This document shows, in pieces, positions 1-7,694 of a stretch of DNA of 64,000 nt. Position 1 is the stretch's first letter. Each line of letters starts with the position of its first letter. The translations under genes and the position numbers were made by a program. Source of the DNA: Nautilia sp. PV-1 (GTDB lineage Bacteria > Campylobacterota > Campylobacteria > Campylobacterales > Nautiliaceae); NCBI RefSeq assembly GCF_004006315.1, contig NZ_CP026530.1, forward strand, positions 315,618 through 379,617. Direction: 5' to 3'. The notes under the pieces were generated by a model, which saw only the letters and a program-made list of their open reading frames with translations, made no database searches and was not told the origin of the DNA.

Positions 1-86
1 TCTTTTATTCTCAGCCACTGTTTTTTTACCGGATAATTAAATCTTGTTGAATTTCCGGCGCTTAAAACTATCAATGTAACATCCAA
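1..86 (-). CDS. ispDF: Bifunctional IspD/IspF enzyme, N-terminal fragment (runs off the window)
   Basis: The minus strand read from a TTG at 86 gives about 28 residues containing the nucleotidyltransferase start LSAGNSTRF and the motif KKQWLR. This combination is typical of the IspD half of the fused IspDF enzyme of Campylobacterota, which acts in the methylerythritol-phosphate route to isoprenoids. AAAGGAAA at 91-98 is a well-placed ribosome site for the TTG. Only the first domain start is visible, so the IspF half is assumed from family knowledge. It is divergent from the lipoprotein gene at 164. Confidence 0.75.
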   Translation of the reverse strand, partial: MDVTLIVLSAGNSTRFNYPVKKQWLRIK

Positions 87-115
87 ACTGTTTCCTTTGG
101 TAAAAGTGTTACAAA

Positions 116-121
116 ATTATA
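116..121 (-). promoter_or_regulatory. -10 box for ispDF
   Basis: The minus strand reads TATAAT 30 bp upstream of the ispDF TTG start, giving a short leader. There is no clear -35, as is usual for sigma-70 promoters of Campylobacterota. Confidence 0.45.
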
Positions 122-163
122 CATAAAAATGTTACAATTTGTAAAATCTTTGTAAGGTGAATA

Positions 164-1411
164 ATGAAGAAGTTTTTATTATCGGTTATTTTAATATTTT
201 TTATTGGTTGCGGCGGCGGCAGTATTACAGAAGAATATACCCCTTCCGAAAATAACGTAACGGCAGTAGAGTCTTGCAGTGAAGTGTTAAGTTATCTTAA
301 TTATTTAAGAGAAGGTGCGGGTATGATTGATTTGTCTTGTAACGATGCATTAAAGATTGCCGCATATAATCATGCATATTATTTATATGTAAATAATGCA
401 ACCGGTCATGAAGAAGATGCGGATAAAGAAGGATATACCGGCGAATGGCCTTCTGACAGGGCTGTTTATGCAGGTTATCTCAGCAGATATATTTTGGAAA
501 ATGTTTCTGTTGGTCAGAAAGACTACAATGCTTCTATTGACGGGCTTTTTTCAGCAATATACCATAGGTTTGGATTTTTAAATACTACAATTGACAATAT
601 AGGTATAGGTATTAAAAATGTCGACTATGTATATGATATGGGAAATTCCGATTTAAATTCTTTATGCGGAGGAGAAAGTTATGACGGCAGCGGTTCATAT
701 TATATAGATGTATGTGCAGATGAAGATTTAAAAATCTATGAAGACGATTATAATAATGCTATAAATGATATAAAAAAGAAAAATCCTGATTTAATAATTT
801 GGCCGTATAAAAATGCAATAGATATTCCTCCTGTTTTTTATAATGAAACTCCGGATCCTTTGCCGGATTATAATGTAAGCGGATATCCTGTAAGCATACA
901 ATTTAATGATTATTATTTTACAAGTGAGATTAATGTAACTTCTTTTAAGCTTTATGATGAAAACGGCAATGAAATAACAAATGTAAGACTTATGGATCAA
1001 GACAGTGATCCTAATGATGAATTTAATGCATATGAATTTGCTTTGTTTCCTTTAGACAGACTTGAATGGAATGAAACTTATAAAGCTGAAGTAAAATATA
1101 CATATGAAGGTAATGATTATAATATTTCATGGCAGTTTACAACGAGAGCTTTACCATATCCGTATTACAGAATTGATACATCTGATGAAACAATATATAT
1201 TGATAATAATAAAACATATGCTTATTATTTTGTACCTACTGATGGGAATGACTTGATTCATTCATATAAATATACTTATCCATCCGGAGACAGTGTAGAA
1301 ACTGGAATGATAGATTATAATACCATTTGGGTTAAAGTTGAAGGGAACAGCGGAGACGAATTTGATTTTGAAATGGATAACGGTGATAAACTTACGTTAA
1401 TTATTAAATAA
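164..1411 (+). CDS. CAP-domain (SCP/PR1-like) surface lipoprotein
   Basis: 415 residues. The first 16 form a lipoprotein signal ending FFIGC, so Cys16 is the likely lipidated residue, followed by a GGGS linker. Residues about 40-165 resemble a CAP domain: a helix with LNYLR, Asn69-His70, a GHEE motif at 81-84 and an AIYHR segment near 131. The last half (about 225-415) is beta-rich with an Ig-like segment ending in WQFTTR near 325. AAGGTGA lies just before the ATG. The protein is probably anchored to a membrane and faces the periplasm or surface. CAP proteins have varied roles, so the substrate is unknown. Confidence 0.7.
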   Translation: MKKFLLSVILIFFIGCGGGSITEEYTPSENNVTAVESCSEVLSYLNYLREGAGMIDLSCNDALKIAAYNHAYYLYVNNATGHEEDADKEGYTGEWPSDRAVYAGYLSRYILENVSVGQKDYNASIDGLFSAIYHRFGFLNTTIDNIGIGIKNVDYVYDMGNSDLNSLCGGESYDGSGSYYIDVCADEDLKIYEDDYNNAINDIKKKNPDLIIWPYKNAIDIPPVFYNETPDPLPDYNVSGYPVSIQFNDYYFTSEINVTSFKLYDENGNEITNVRLMDQDSDPNDEFNAYEFALFPLDRLEWNETYKAEVKYTYEGNDYNISWQFTTRALPYPYYRIDTSDETIYIDNNKTYAYYFVPTDGNDLIHSYKYTYPSGDSVETGMIDYNTIWVKVEGNSGDEFDFEMDNGDKLTLIIK

Positions 1412-1413
1412 TT

Positions 1414-1434
1414 AAGCTAATTTTAAGCTTTTTT
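1414..1434 (+). terminator. Weak intrinsic terminator after the CAP lipoprotein
   Basis: AAGCT (1414-1418) pairs with AGCTT (1426-1430) over a 7-nt loop and runs into a short T tract. The stem is only 5 bp, so termination may be partial. Confidence 0.35.
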
Positions 1435-1471
1435 AGGTAAATTCCGAGCAAATATATCTTAAAGGACATAG

Positions 1472-2857
1472 ATGAGGACTGAATGGATTAAAAAAAGAAT
1501 GAAAGATACGACCAGAACTCAGATGTACTATGCCAAAAAAGGCATTATTACTGAAGAGATGGAATATGTCGCAAAAGAAGAAAACCTGGATCCAGAGCTT
1601 GTCAGAAGCGAGGTTGCCAGAGGAAGGCTGATAATCCCCGCAAATATAAATCATAAACATTTAAAGCCGATGGCAATCGGAAGGGTCAGCAGAACAAAAG
1701 TAAACTCAAACATAGGAGCAAGCGCTCTTGCGAGTGATATCGAAGAAGAAGTCAGAAAACTTGAAACTTCCGTAAAATACGGAGCCGATACGGTAATGGA
1801 TCTGAGTGCCGGAGCCAAAAACATGGATGAAATAAGAGAGGCTATTATTGCTGCAAGTCCGGTTCCTATCGGAACTGTTCCCATGTATCAGATAATTGAT
1901 GAAATAGGAGATGTTCTTGAACTTACATACGATGATATTTTAAGAGTTCTTGAAAAACAGGCTAAACAGGGCGTCAGCTATTTTACAATCCATGCTGGGC
2001 TTTTATTAAGACATATGCCGGAAATCGCAAAAAGAAAAATGGGAATAGTGAGCCGCGGGGGAAGTCTTACGGCAAGCTGGATGCTTAAACACCATAAAGA
2101 AAATCCTTTTTATACTATATTTGATGATATTTTGGATATATGCAAGGAATATGATGTATCGCTTTCACTAGGAGACAGCCTTAGACCTGGATGTTTGTAT
2201 GACGCAAGCGACAAAGCGCAGCTTGATGAGCTAAAAACATTAGGAGAGCTGACTCTAAAAGCCTGGGATAAAGACGTTCAGGTAATGATAGAAGGCCCTG
2301 GACACGTTCCTATTAATGAAATAGAAAGAAACGTCAGGTTAGAGCAGATATACTGTCATGAAGCGCCGTTTTACGTATTGGGTCCTCTTGTACTTGATAT
2401 CGGTGCGGGGTATGATCATATAGGAAGTGCTATCGGTGCTGCAATGGCCGCATGGTACGGAGTTAGTATGCTCTGCTACGTAACACCGAAAGAACACCTC
2501 GGACTTCCGAACGAAGAGGACGTAAGGGAAGGTATGCTTGCATATAAAATTGCAGCCCATTCTGCGGATATCGCAAGGAAAATCCCTGGTGCAAGAGATA
2601 AAGACGATGAAATGAGCGACGCAAGATACAGATTTGACTGGAAAAAACAGTTTGAACTGGCACTTGACCCCGAAAGGGCAAAAGAATACCATGACGAAAC
2701 GCTTCCGCAGGAAGTTTTTAAAGAAGCGGAATTTTGCTCTATGTGCGGACCGAAGTTCTGCAGTTACAAGGTAACTCAGGATGCTATGGAGAACTTTGAC
2801 TGGGATGAATTTAAAAAAGAAGCGGAAGCAAAAATGAAAGCTGAAGCAAATAATTGA
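1472..2857 (+). CDS. thiC: Phosphomethylpyrimidine synthase ThiC
   Basis: Makes the pyrimidine half of thiamine (HMP-phosphate) from aminoimidazole ribotide by radical SAM chemistry in the cytoplasm. At 461 residues it is the short form without the N-terminal extension of E. coli ThiC. The family's C-terminal 4Fe-4S motif is visible as CSMCGPKFC at about 422-430, and barrel motifs such as IEGPGHVP are intact. No THI-box riboswitch is recognisable in the 60 bp upstream, so control by thiamine is not evident. The next gene encodes an Fe-S carrier, fitting a need to load the cluster. Confidence 0.95.
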   Translation: MRTEWIKKRMKDTTRTQMYYAKKGIITEEMEYVAKEENLDPELVRSEVARGRLIIPANINHKHLKPMAIGRVSRTKVNSNIGASALASDIEEEVRKLETSVKYGADTVMDLSAGAKNMDEIREAIIAASPVPIGTVPMYQIIDEIGDVLELTYDDILRVLEKQAKQGVSYFTIHAGLLLRHMPEIAKRKMGIVSRGGSLTASWMLKHHKENPFYTIFDDILDICKEYDVSLSLGDSLRPGCLYDASDKAQLDELKTLGELTLKAWDKDVQVMIEGPGHVPINEIERNVRLEQIYCHEAPFYVLGPLVLDIGAGYDHIGSAIGAAMAAWYGVSMLCYVTPKEHLGLPNEEDVREGMLAYKIAAHSADIARKIPGARDKDDEMSDARYRFDWKKQFELALDPERAKEYHDETLPQEVFKEAEFCSMCGPKFCSYKVTQDAMENFDWDEFKKEAEAKMKAEANN

Positions 2858-2918
2858 TATCGGTTATTGACAAAAGCAAAAAAAAGTATTATAAAGCAAA
2901 AAAACTTAAGGAGTTAGA

Positions 2919-4034
2919 GTGAAAGAAAAAATTAAAGAGATGCTCAAAAACGTAATTTATCCCGGATTTAAAAAATCTGTGGTGGATTTCGGTTTTTTAA
3001 AAGACGTAGAAGTCAGCGAAGACGGCAAACAGGCAATTATTACATATCAAATCCCTTCAACGGATGATGAGGTCGCTCAAAAACTAAACGATACAACAAT
3101 CGACACATTAAAAGCCGAAGGCATTGAAGCAAGTGTAAACATTATAAGACCTAAAAAACCAAGGGAAACAAGCTCAAGAGGCGTAAATAAAATGCCTGGA
3201 GTAAAATCTTTCGTAATGGTTTCATCAGGTAAAGGGGGAGTGGGTAAAACTACTACTGCTGTAAACCTTGCTCTTGCACTTGCAAAAGAAGGTAAAAAAG
3301 TAGGTATCCTTGACGGTGATATTTACGGACCTAATGTAGCCAGAATGCTTGGAATGCAGGACAGAAAACCTGAAGTTGTAGGTAATAAAGTAAAACCTTT
3401 TGAAAATTACGGTGTTAAATTTATATCAATGGCAAATCTGCTTCCTGAAGGTAAAGCCCTTATGTGGAGAGGCGCTATGCTTGTAAAAGCGCTTCAGCAG
3501 TTTATGGAAGACGTAGAGTGGGGCGAACTTGATATATTGGTTATAGATATGCCTCCGGGAACGGGTGATGCGCAGATGACTATGGCTCAGCAGGTTCCAG
3601 TAACTGCAGGAGTTGCTGTCACTACTCCTCAGACTGTTGCGGTGGACGATGCAAAAAGAAGTTTTGATATGTTTAAACAACTGCATATTCCGATTGCGGG
3701 AGTAATTGAAAATATGAGCGGGTTTATATGTCCTAACTGCGGTGTCGAATATGATATTTTCGGAAAAGGCGCAGCTGCAACTTTGGCAAAAGAATATGAT
3801 ACTAAAGTACTTGCCCAGATTCCGATTGAGCCTGAAATCAGAGAAGGCGGAGATGCCGGAAGACCTATTCTTGTAAACAGACCTGATAGTGAAAGCGCTA
3901 AAAGATTTGCAAAAGCGGCAAAAGAGGTTATAGAATTTATCGATTACGTATTGGCTGAAGATCTTTCTGGAAATGAAATGATCCAGCCTGTATACGGAGT
4001 AAACGGAACGCCGAGTGCATGCAGTATGCAGTAA
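2919..4034 (+). CDS. mrp: Mrp/ApbC-type Fe-S cluster carrier ATPase
   Basis: 371 residues with an N-terminal MIP18/DUF59 domain (about 1-80) and a ParA-like P-loop ATPase domain starting with SGKGGVGKTT at 103-112. A CPNC pair lies in the second half; in this family it binds a bridging Fe-S cluster at the dimer interface. The role is transfer of Fe-S clusters to apo-enzymes. It starts at GTG 2919 behind AAGGAG. The position 61 bp after thiC fits work on the genetic link between ApbC and ThiC maturation, but a shared transcript is inference. Confidence 0.92.
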   Translation: MKEKIKEMLKNVIYPGFKKSVVDFGFLKDVEVSEDGKQAIITYQIPSTDDEVAQKLNDTTIDTLKAEGIEASVNIIRPKKPRETSSRGVNKMPGVKSFVMVSSGKGGVGKTTTAVNLALALAKEGKKVGILDGDIYGPNVARMLGMQDRKPEVVGNKVKPFENYGVKFISMANLLPEGKALMWRGAMLVKALQQFMEDVEWGELDILVIDMPPGTGDAQMTMAQQVPVTAGVAVTTPQTVAVDDAKRSFDMFKQLHIPIAGVIENMSGFICPNCGVEYDIFGKGAAATLAKEYDTKVLAQIPIEPEIREGGDAGRPILVNRPDSESAKRFAKAAKEVIEFIDYVLAEDLSGNEMIQPVYGVNGTPSACSMQ

Positions 4035-4559
4035 TTAAGAACAGCTGGCCGGAACTTTTCCGGCAAGCACACCTTTTAAAAACACTTTTAAATCGTCTAA
4101 TTTTCCTTTTTTAATTATTTTTTTAAGTCCTTCAACGGCATATTTTTGGTCAAGTTCGTTTAATGAGTTAATTAATAATTCGGCATTGTTTTTAAAATAT
4201 CTGTCTAAATCTTCGGCTGTTTTTATATTAAGCATTTTTAAAAAATCCGTAACTTTAATTTTGCTGGTTTTAAAAATGTATTTTGTGTAATATTTATATC
4301 CTAGCGTATAATCGCCTTTTTTATGAAGTATAATTAAATATTCTCCTTTTTTTACAGGTTTTGTAACTGTAATTTTCAACTGTGTGCCTTTTGAAAGGTC
4401 ATAATGTAAAGTTATGGTATAAGAAGAATTATTTTTAAGATTTTTAATAATTTGAGGCGCTATTACCGAATTAAACTGGTCTTTTACGGCTTTTTCTACA
4501 GTAATCTGAGAAGCGAATATTAACGGTGTTAAAGTGCCTAATATCAGAAGTTTTTTCAT
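4035..4559 (-). CDS. Secreted protein of unknown function
   Basis: 174 residues with a clear signal peptide (about 1-16, ending IFAS), so probably periplasmic. The mature part is lysine-rich and mixed alpha/beta: a beta-rich region at about 40-90 and a helical C-terminus ending in a Cys-Ser pair. I recognise no domain. The gene is convergent with mrp, its stop lying directly against the mrp stop. GGGGGA precedes the ATG. Confidence 0.6.
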   Translation of the reverse strand: MKKLLILGTLTPLIFASQITVEKAVKDQFNSVIAPQIIKNLKNNSSYTITLHYDLSKGTQLKITVTKPVKKGEYLIILHKKGDYTLGYKYYTKYIFKTSKIKVTDFLKMLNIKTAEDLDRYFKNNAELLINSLNELDQKYAVEGLKKIIKKGKLDDLKVFLKGVLAGKVPASCS

Positions 4560-4563
4560 AAAT

Positions 4564-4597
4564 CCCCCTTTTTTATCTATTATATGTTAAAAGGGGG
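4564..4597. promoter_or_regulatory. Inverted repeat around a -10 box
   Basis: CCCCCTTTT (4564-4572) and AAAAGGGGG (4589-4597) form a 9-bp perfect inverted repeat. Between them the minus strand reads TATAAT (4579-4584). The right-hand arm, on the minus strand, contains the ribosome site of the secreted protein at 4559. It could be a repressor operator at this promoter; no regulator is suggested by the sequence. Confidence 0.35.
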
Positions 4598-4626
4598 AGA
4601 AAAATCAAATTTGGTATAAGTTTTTA

Positions 4627-5478
4627 TTATTCGTAATGGGTAATTACTCTCTCCACCTCAGGAATAGCCTGTTTGATTTTTTCTTCCAATTGATGCACAT
4701 ATGCATGGGCTTCTTTAATTGAGTCTGTTTTTACGTCTATATCAAGATAGATAAATTTATAGCTTCCCGCGTTTCTTCCCCTGATATCGTTTATTTTCTC
4801 TATCATATCTTCTTTTTCAAGTATTTTTCTGATTTCATCAAGCGTTTCATGGTCGACTGATGCGTCTAAAAGCACTTTAATGGCATCAACTAAAATTTCC
4901 CATCCGCTGTGGAAAATAAAGTAAACGACTACCGCTACCGCTATTTTTTCTATAACCGGGTGGCCCATATACTGGCCTATAACACCTACTAAAACAACAA
5001 GAGCGGTAAAAAAGTCGCTTTTTACGTGTTCGGCATCCGCCATTAATGAAGGCGAATTAAGTTCAATCGCTTTTTTCTTTTCCCATCTTGAATACAAAAA
5101 TGTTATCACAACCGTAAGACCTATTGCTATAACCGCTACAGGCAGGTTGGTTATTTTCATAGGTTCACCGAAAAACACGTCTCTGGCTATTTCATAACCT
5201 GCGAAAAATATTGCAAAAGCCGAAATCAACGCAACAAGATTTTCCACTTTGTAAAGTCCCATAGGAAAATCTTTTGCTTTTTTATTTGCAATTATAATTC
5301 CGGCCAATACGCTGAACGATGCCGCTAGGTCTGAAAGTGAATGTATACCGTCGGCCGTCAATGCAGCAGATCCAGATATCATACCACCTATAATTTTAAT
5401 TAAAGCAAGGGTGGCATTAACCGTAACAGAAAACAGAGCTATTTTTTTCTTTTCTTTATAGATTTGAGTTCTATCCAA
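4627..5478 (-). CDS. Cation diffusion facilitator metal exporter
   Basis: 283 residues with six predicted membrane spans and a cytoplasmic C-terminal domain of about 80 residues. The family's metal site is visible as HSLSD in TM2 (about 45-49) and HVKSD in TM5. CDF proteins exchange protons for Zn2+, Fe2+, Co2+ or Mn2+ to export excess metal across the inner membrane. The HxxxD/HxxxD pattern does not discriminate cleanly among metals. It is divergent from the FmdE-like gene, with 133 bp between the starts. Confidence 0.88.
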   Translation of the reverse strand: MDRTQIYKEKKKIALFSVTVNATLALIKIIGGMISGSAALTADGIHSLSDLAASFSVLAGIIIANKKAKDFPMGLYKVENLVALISAFAIFFAGYEIARDVFFGEPMKITNLPVAVIAIGLTVVITFLYSRWEKKKAIELNSPSLMADAEHVKSDFFTALVVLVGVIGQYMGHPVIEKIAVAVVVYFIFHSGWEILVDAIKVLLDASVDHETLDEIRKILEKEDMIEKINDIRGRNAGSYKFIYLDIDVKTDSIKEAHAYVHQLEEKIKQAIPEVERVITHYE

Positions 5479-5566
5479 TTTAGTTCCTTTTATTAATTTT
5501 AGAGTGGAATTATAACTATTTTATGAGCATATGTCAAATAAAGTATGTTTTTTTCATTAAATATGG

Positions 5567-5572
5567 TATGAT
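5567..5572 (+). promoter_or_regulatory. Extended -10 promoter of the FmdE-like gene
   Basis: TGG followed by TATGAT forms an extended -10 element 40 bp before the ATG at 5612. The predicted start of transcription falls at the left edge of the palindrome at 5582. Confidence 0.5.
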
Positions 5573-5581
5573 AAACAAAAC

Positions 5582-5599
5582 TTACTTAACGGTAAGTAA
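5582..5599. promoter_or_regulatory. TetR-type palindromic operator before the FmdE-like gene
   Basis: TTACTTAACGGTAAGTAA has perfect 7-bp arms (TTACTTA/TAAGTAA) about 4 bp. It covers the predicted +1 and ends just before the ribosome site AGGAGAG, a repressor-like position. It agrees at 14 of 18 positions with the palindrome at 41809 beside the tetR gene. Confidence 0.55.
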
Positions 5600-5611
5600 A
5601 AGGAGAGAAAG

Positions 5612-6205
5612 ATGAATTATCCAAAATTTTTTGACGAAGTGGAAAAAATAATTACCTATGACGAACTGGCTCAGTTTTTAGGTGTAAATGATGACGGAAT
5701 AATAGATTTTTCTTACGCAGACGTAGTTAAAACCGCCGGGCACAGCTGTGCAACCGTGGCAGGTGCGTATTTAACGGCTTTATACGGATTAAAAGCCCTG
5801 TATCCGAAAGGCTATCCAAAAAGAGGCGAAATAAAAGTTGAAATACAGAAAACTCCCACTCAAAACAATGCCGGAGTGGTCGGATGTGTGCTTTCGAATA
5901 TAACGGGAGCTACTACGGATTACGGATTCGGAGGTATCCCTACCGGTAAATTTAATAGACGTGATCTTCTGTTTTACGGTGCCGATATTGAATGCGACGT
6001 AAAATTTACCAGGCTTGATACCAAAAGAAGCGTAGGCGTAAATTACAGACCCGGCAAAATAGTAAATCCTATGGCGATTTTAAAAAGTGCTATTTTTCCT
6101 GATGCAACCGAGGAAGATAAAAGATCTTTTCCGAAAAGATTTCAGGAAATGGTAAAAACGGTTCTTGAAAACGGAGATAAGGTAATAGAAGTTATTGAAT
6201 ACTAA
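5612..6205 (+). CDS. FmdE-like domain protein
   Basis: 197 residues. The segment GHSCATVAGAYL (about 44-55) resembles the conserved Gly-His-x-Cys motif of the FmdE (formylmethanofuran dehydrogenase subunit E) region, and FGGIPTGKFNRRDLL follows further in. The C-terminal zinc-ribbon found in many FmdE proteins is absent. FmdE-family proteins outside methanogens have no settled function and are often placed near molybdoenzymes, which is family knowledge, not shown here. It has its own promoter and operator and overlaps the convergent methyltransferase gene by 14 bp at its 3' end. Confidence 0.55.
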   Translation: MNYPKFFDEVEKIITYDELAQFLGVNDDGIIDFSYADVVKTAGHSCATVAGAYLTALYGLKALYPKGYPKRGEIKVEIQKTPTQNNAGVVGCVLSNITGATTDYGFGGIPTGKFNRRDLLFYGADIECDVKFTRLDTKRSVGVNYRPGKIVNPMAILKSAIFPDATEEDKRSFPKRFQEMVKTVLENGDKVIEVIEY

Positions 6206-7061
6206 ACACTAGGCTTTTTAGAGTTGAATTTGTGTATTCTTCCGGGTTTTTAATCCGGTTTTGAAATTTAAAGGAGGTGTTGGATTCTATCATTTCGATA
6301 AGCTCCTCTTTTGAAAACTTGGGCGAATTGATACATGCCAAGAGGATAGTGTTTTTATGTGAAAGTCCGGGCAGTTTTTTTATGATTTTGATGTAATCTT
6401 TAGAAGCTATGAAACTTCCTTTTTGATGTGTAGGCGGGTCTATTATGATTATGTCGTAAGGGGCCTGTCTTTTCAGTTTCGGAAATGCTTTTAGGATATT
6501 ATACGGCCAAAACGATATGTTTTTAATATCAAGTCCGTTTATCTGATGATTTGCCATTCCCGTGGCAAGGACCGATTTGCTCATATCCACGTTTGCTACG
6601 TATTCGGCGCCTCCTCTTCTGGCAAATAGCGAAAAGCCGCACGTATAGGCAAACAGATTGAGAATTTTTTTATCTTTGGCGATTGTTTCAATAAATCTGC
6701 GTGAATTTTTCATATCTCCGAAATAGCCTATATTTTGATTAAAAAAATTGAGTTTGAATTTTATACCGTTTTCAATTGCGAAATATTCTTCCGGTATCTC
6801 GCCTAAAACAGCAAAAGTTTCGTTGTTATAGCGTTTTTTTATGATTATTGTATGATGTCCGGTGTTTTGGATGAAGTTTTTAAGGGTGTCTGTTATATTT
6901 TTTTCCAAATCCGAACGCTCATAAAACTGAACAAAAAGAATTTCGTCTATGCTGTCTATTGTGAGAAATTTATATTCGTTTTCTCCCCGCCCGTGGTAAA
7001 GCCGTTTGAATTCACAGGTATCAGTATAATTTTCCGATATTTTTTTTAACCACAATTCCAA
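6192..7061 (-). CDS. RlmI-like class I SAM-dependent methyltransferase
   Basis: 289 residues. The Rossmann core shows the SAM-binding segment NLFAYTCGFSLFARRGG, an acidic loop VDMSKS, and the catalytic-type motif DPPTHQKGSF. This layout is that of the RlmI/RlmK group of 23S rRNA cytosine-5 or guanine-N7 methyltransferases, but the N-terminal part is short and lacks an obvious PUA domain. The exact RNA target cannot be told. It follows the DUF502 gene by 9 bp on the same strand, so they are probably co-transcribed. Confidence 0.75.
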   Translation of the reverse strand: MELWLKKISENYTDTCEFKRLYHGRGENEYKFLTIDSIDEILFVQFYERSDLEKNITDTLKNFIQNTGHHTIIIKKRYNNETFAVLGEIPEEYFAIENGIKFKLNFFNQNIGYFGDMKNSRRFIETIAKDKKILNLFAYTCGFSLFARRGGAEYVANVDMSKSVLATGMANHQINGLDIKNISFWPYNILKAFPKLKRQAPYDIIIIDPPTHQKGSFIASKDYIKIIKKLPGLSHKNTILLACINSPKFSKEELIEMIESNTSFKFQNRIKNPEEYTNSTLKSLVFSIQ

Positions 7062-7070
7062 ACCGTTTCC

Positions 7071-7637
7071 TTATTTTATACCTAATGAAATTATTTTACC
7101 AAGAGCCTCTTTTACGTTCGTATCGACTCTTTTCCATTCTCCCAGAGCCGTTATTTCGCCTTTGACTTCTTTGTCTTTGTCAAGCAGTATGACATATCCC
7201 GAAGTCGGGTTCGGAGCGGTTGGGACGAACGCTATGAATCTTTCTTTTTCCTCTTTTGTCAAAAACGCATAGGTTTTGTAGTTTGCAAACATAATCTCAA
7301 CTACGCCTAAATAATTTTTATCGTTTGTAAACATATGAATAAGCTCTTTGAAAAAATTGTATATGCTTTTGATAACGGGCACTTTGGAAAAAATGTTTTC
7401 CGTGATGTAGAGAATTATACTTTTTTGTTTTTTGGTGATTATATACCCTATGTATGTGATAAGCAGAACCGTAGCGATTATAAGGATAATGCTGTATAAA
7501 GGATTGTTGATTTTTGAATAGAAAATTTTTATAAACTGGATTAATATCCCCGCTATGTAAGTAACCACCCAGATTGTAAAAACAACGGGCAATATGGCAA
7601 AAACACCTTTTATAAAATAACGCACAAACACTTTCAT
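7071..7637 (-). CDS. DUF502 family membrane protein
   Basis: 188 residues with two N-terminal membrane spans (about 7-33 and 45-68) and the DUF502 signatures KGVFAILPVVFTIWV near the start and VFVPTAPNPTSG-like FVPTAPNPTSGY near 140. The soluble C-terminal domain carries a GE-GEW stretch typical of the family. Function is not established for bacterial members. It is divergent from addA with 57 bp between the starts. Confidence 0.85.
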   Translation of the reverse strand: MKVFVRYFIKGVFAILPVVFTIWVVTYIAGILIQFIKIFYSKINNPLYSIILIIATVLLITYIGYIITKKQKSIILYITENIFSKVPVIKSIYNFFKELIHMFTNDKNYLGVVEIMFANYKTYAFLTKEEKERFIAFVPTAPNPTSGYVILLDKDKEVKGEITALGEWKRVDTNVKEALGKIISLGIK

Positions 7638-7694
7638 ATGCTGCCTTTTTGAAATTGTAACATTTTAGGTAAAATTATATAAAAAAGGTATTTT

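Noticed and set aside
1412-1471. THI-box riboswitch upstream of thiC
   Set aside because: Only 60 bp are available and no CUGAGA-type core is present.
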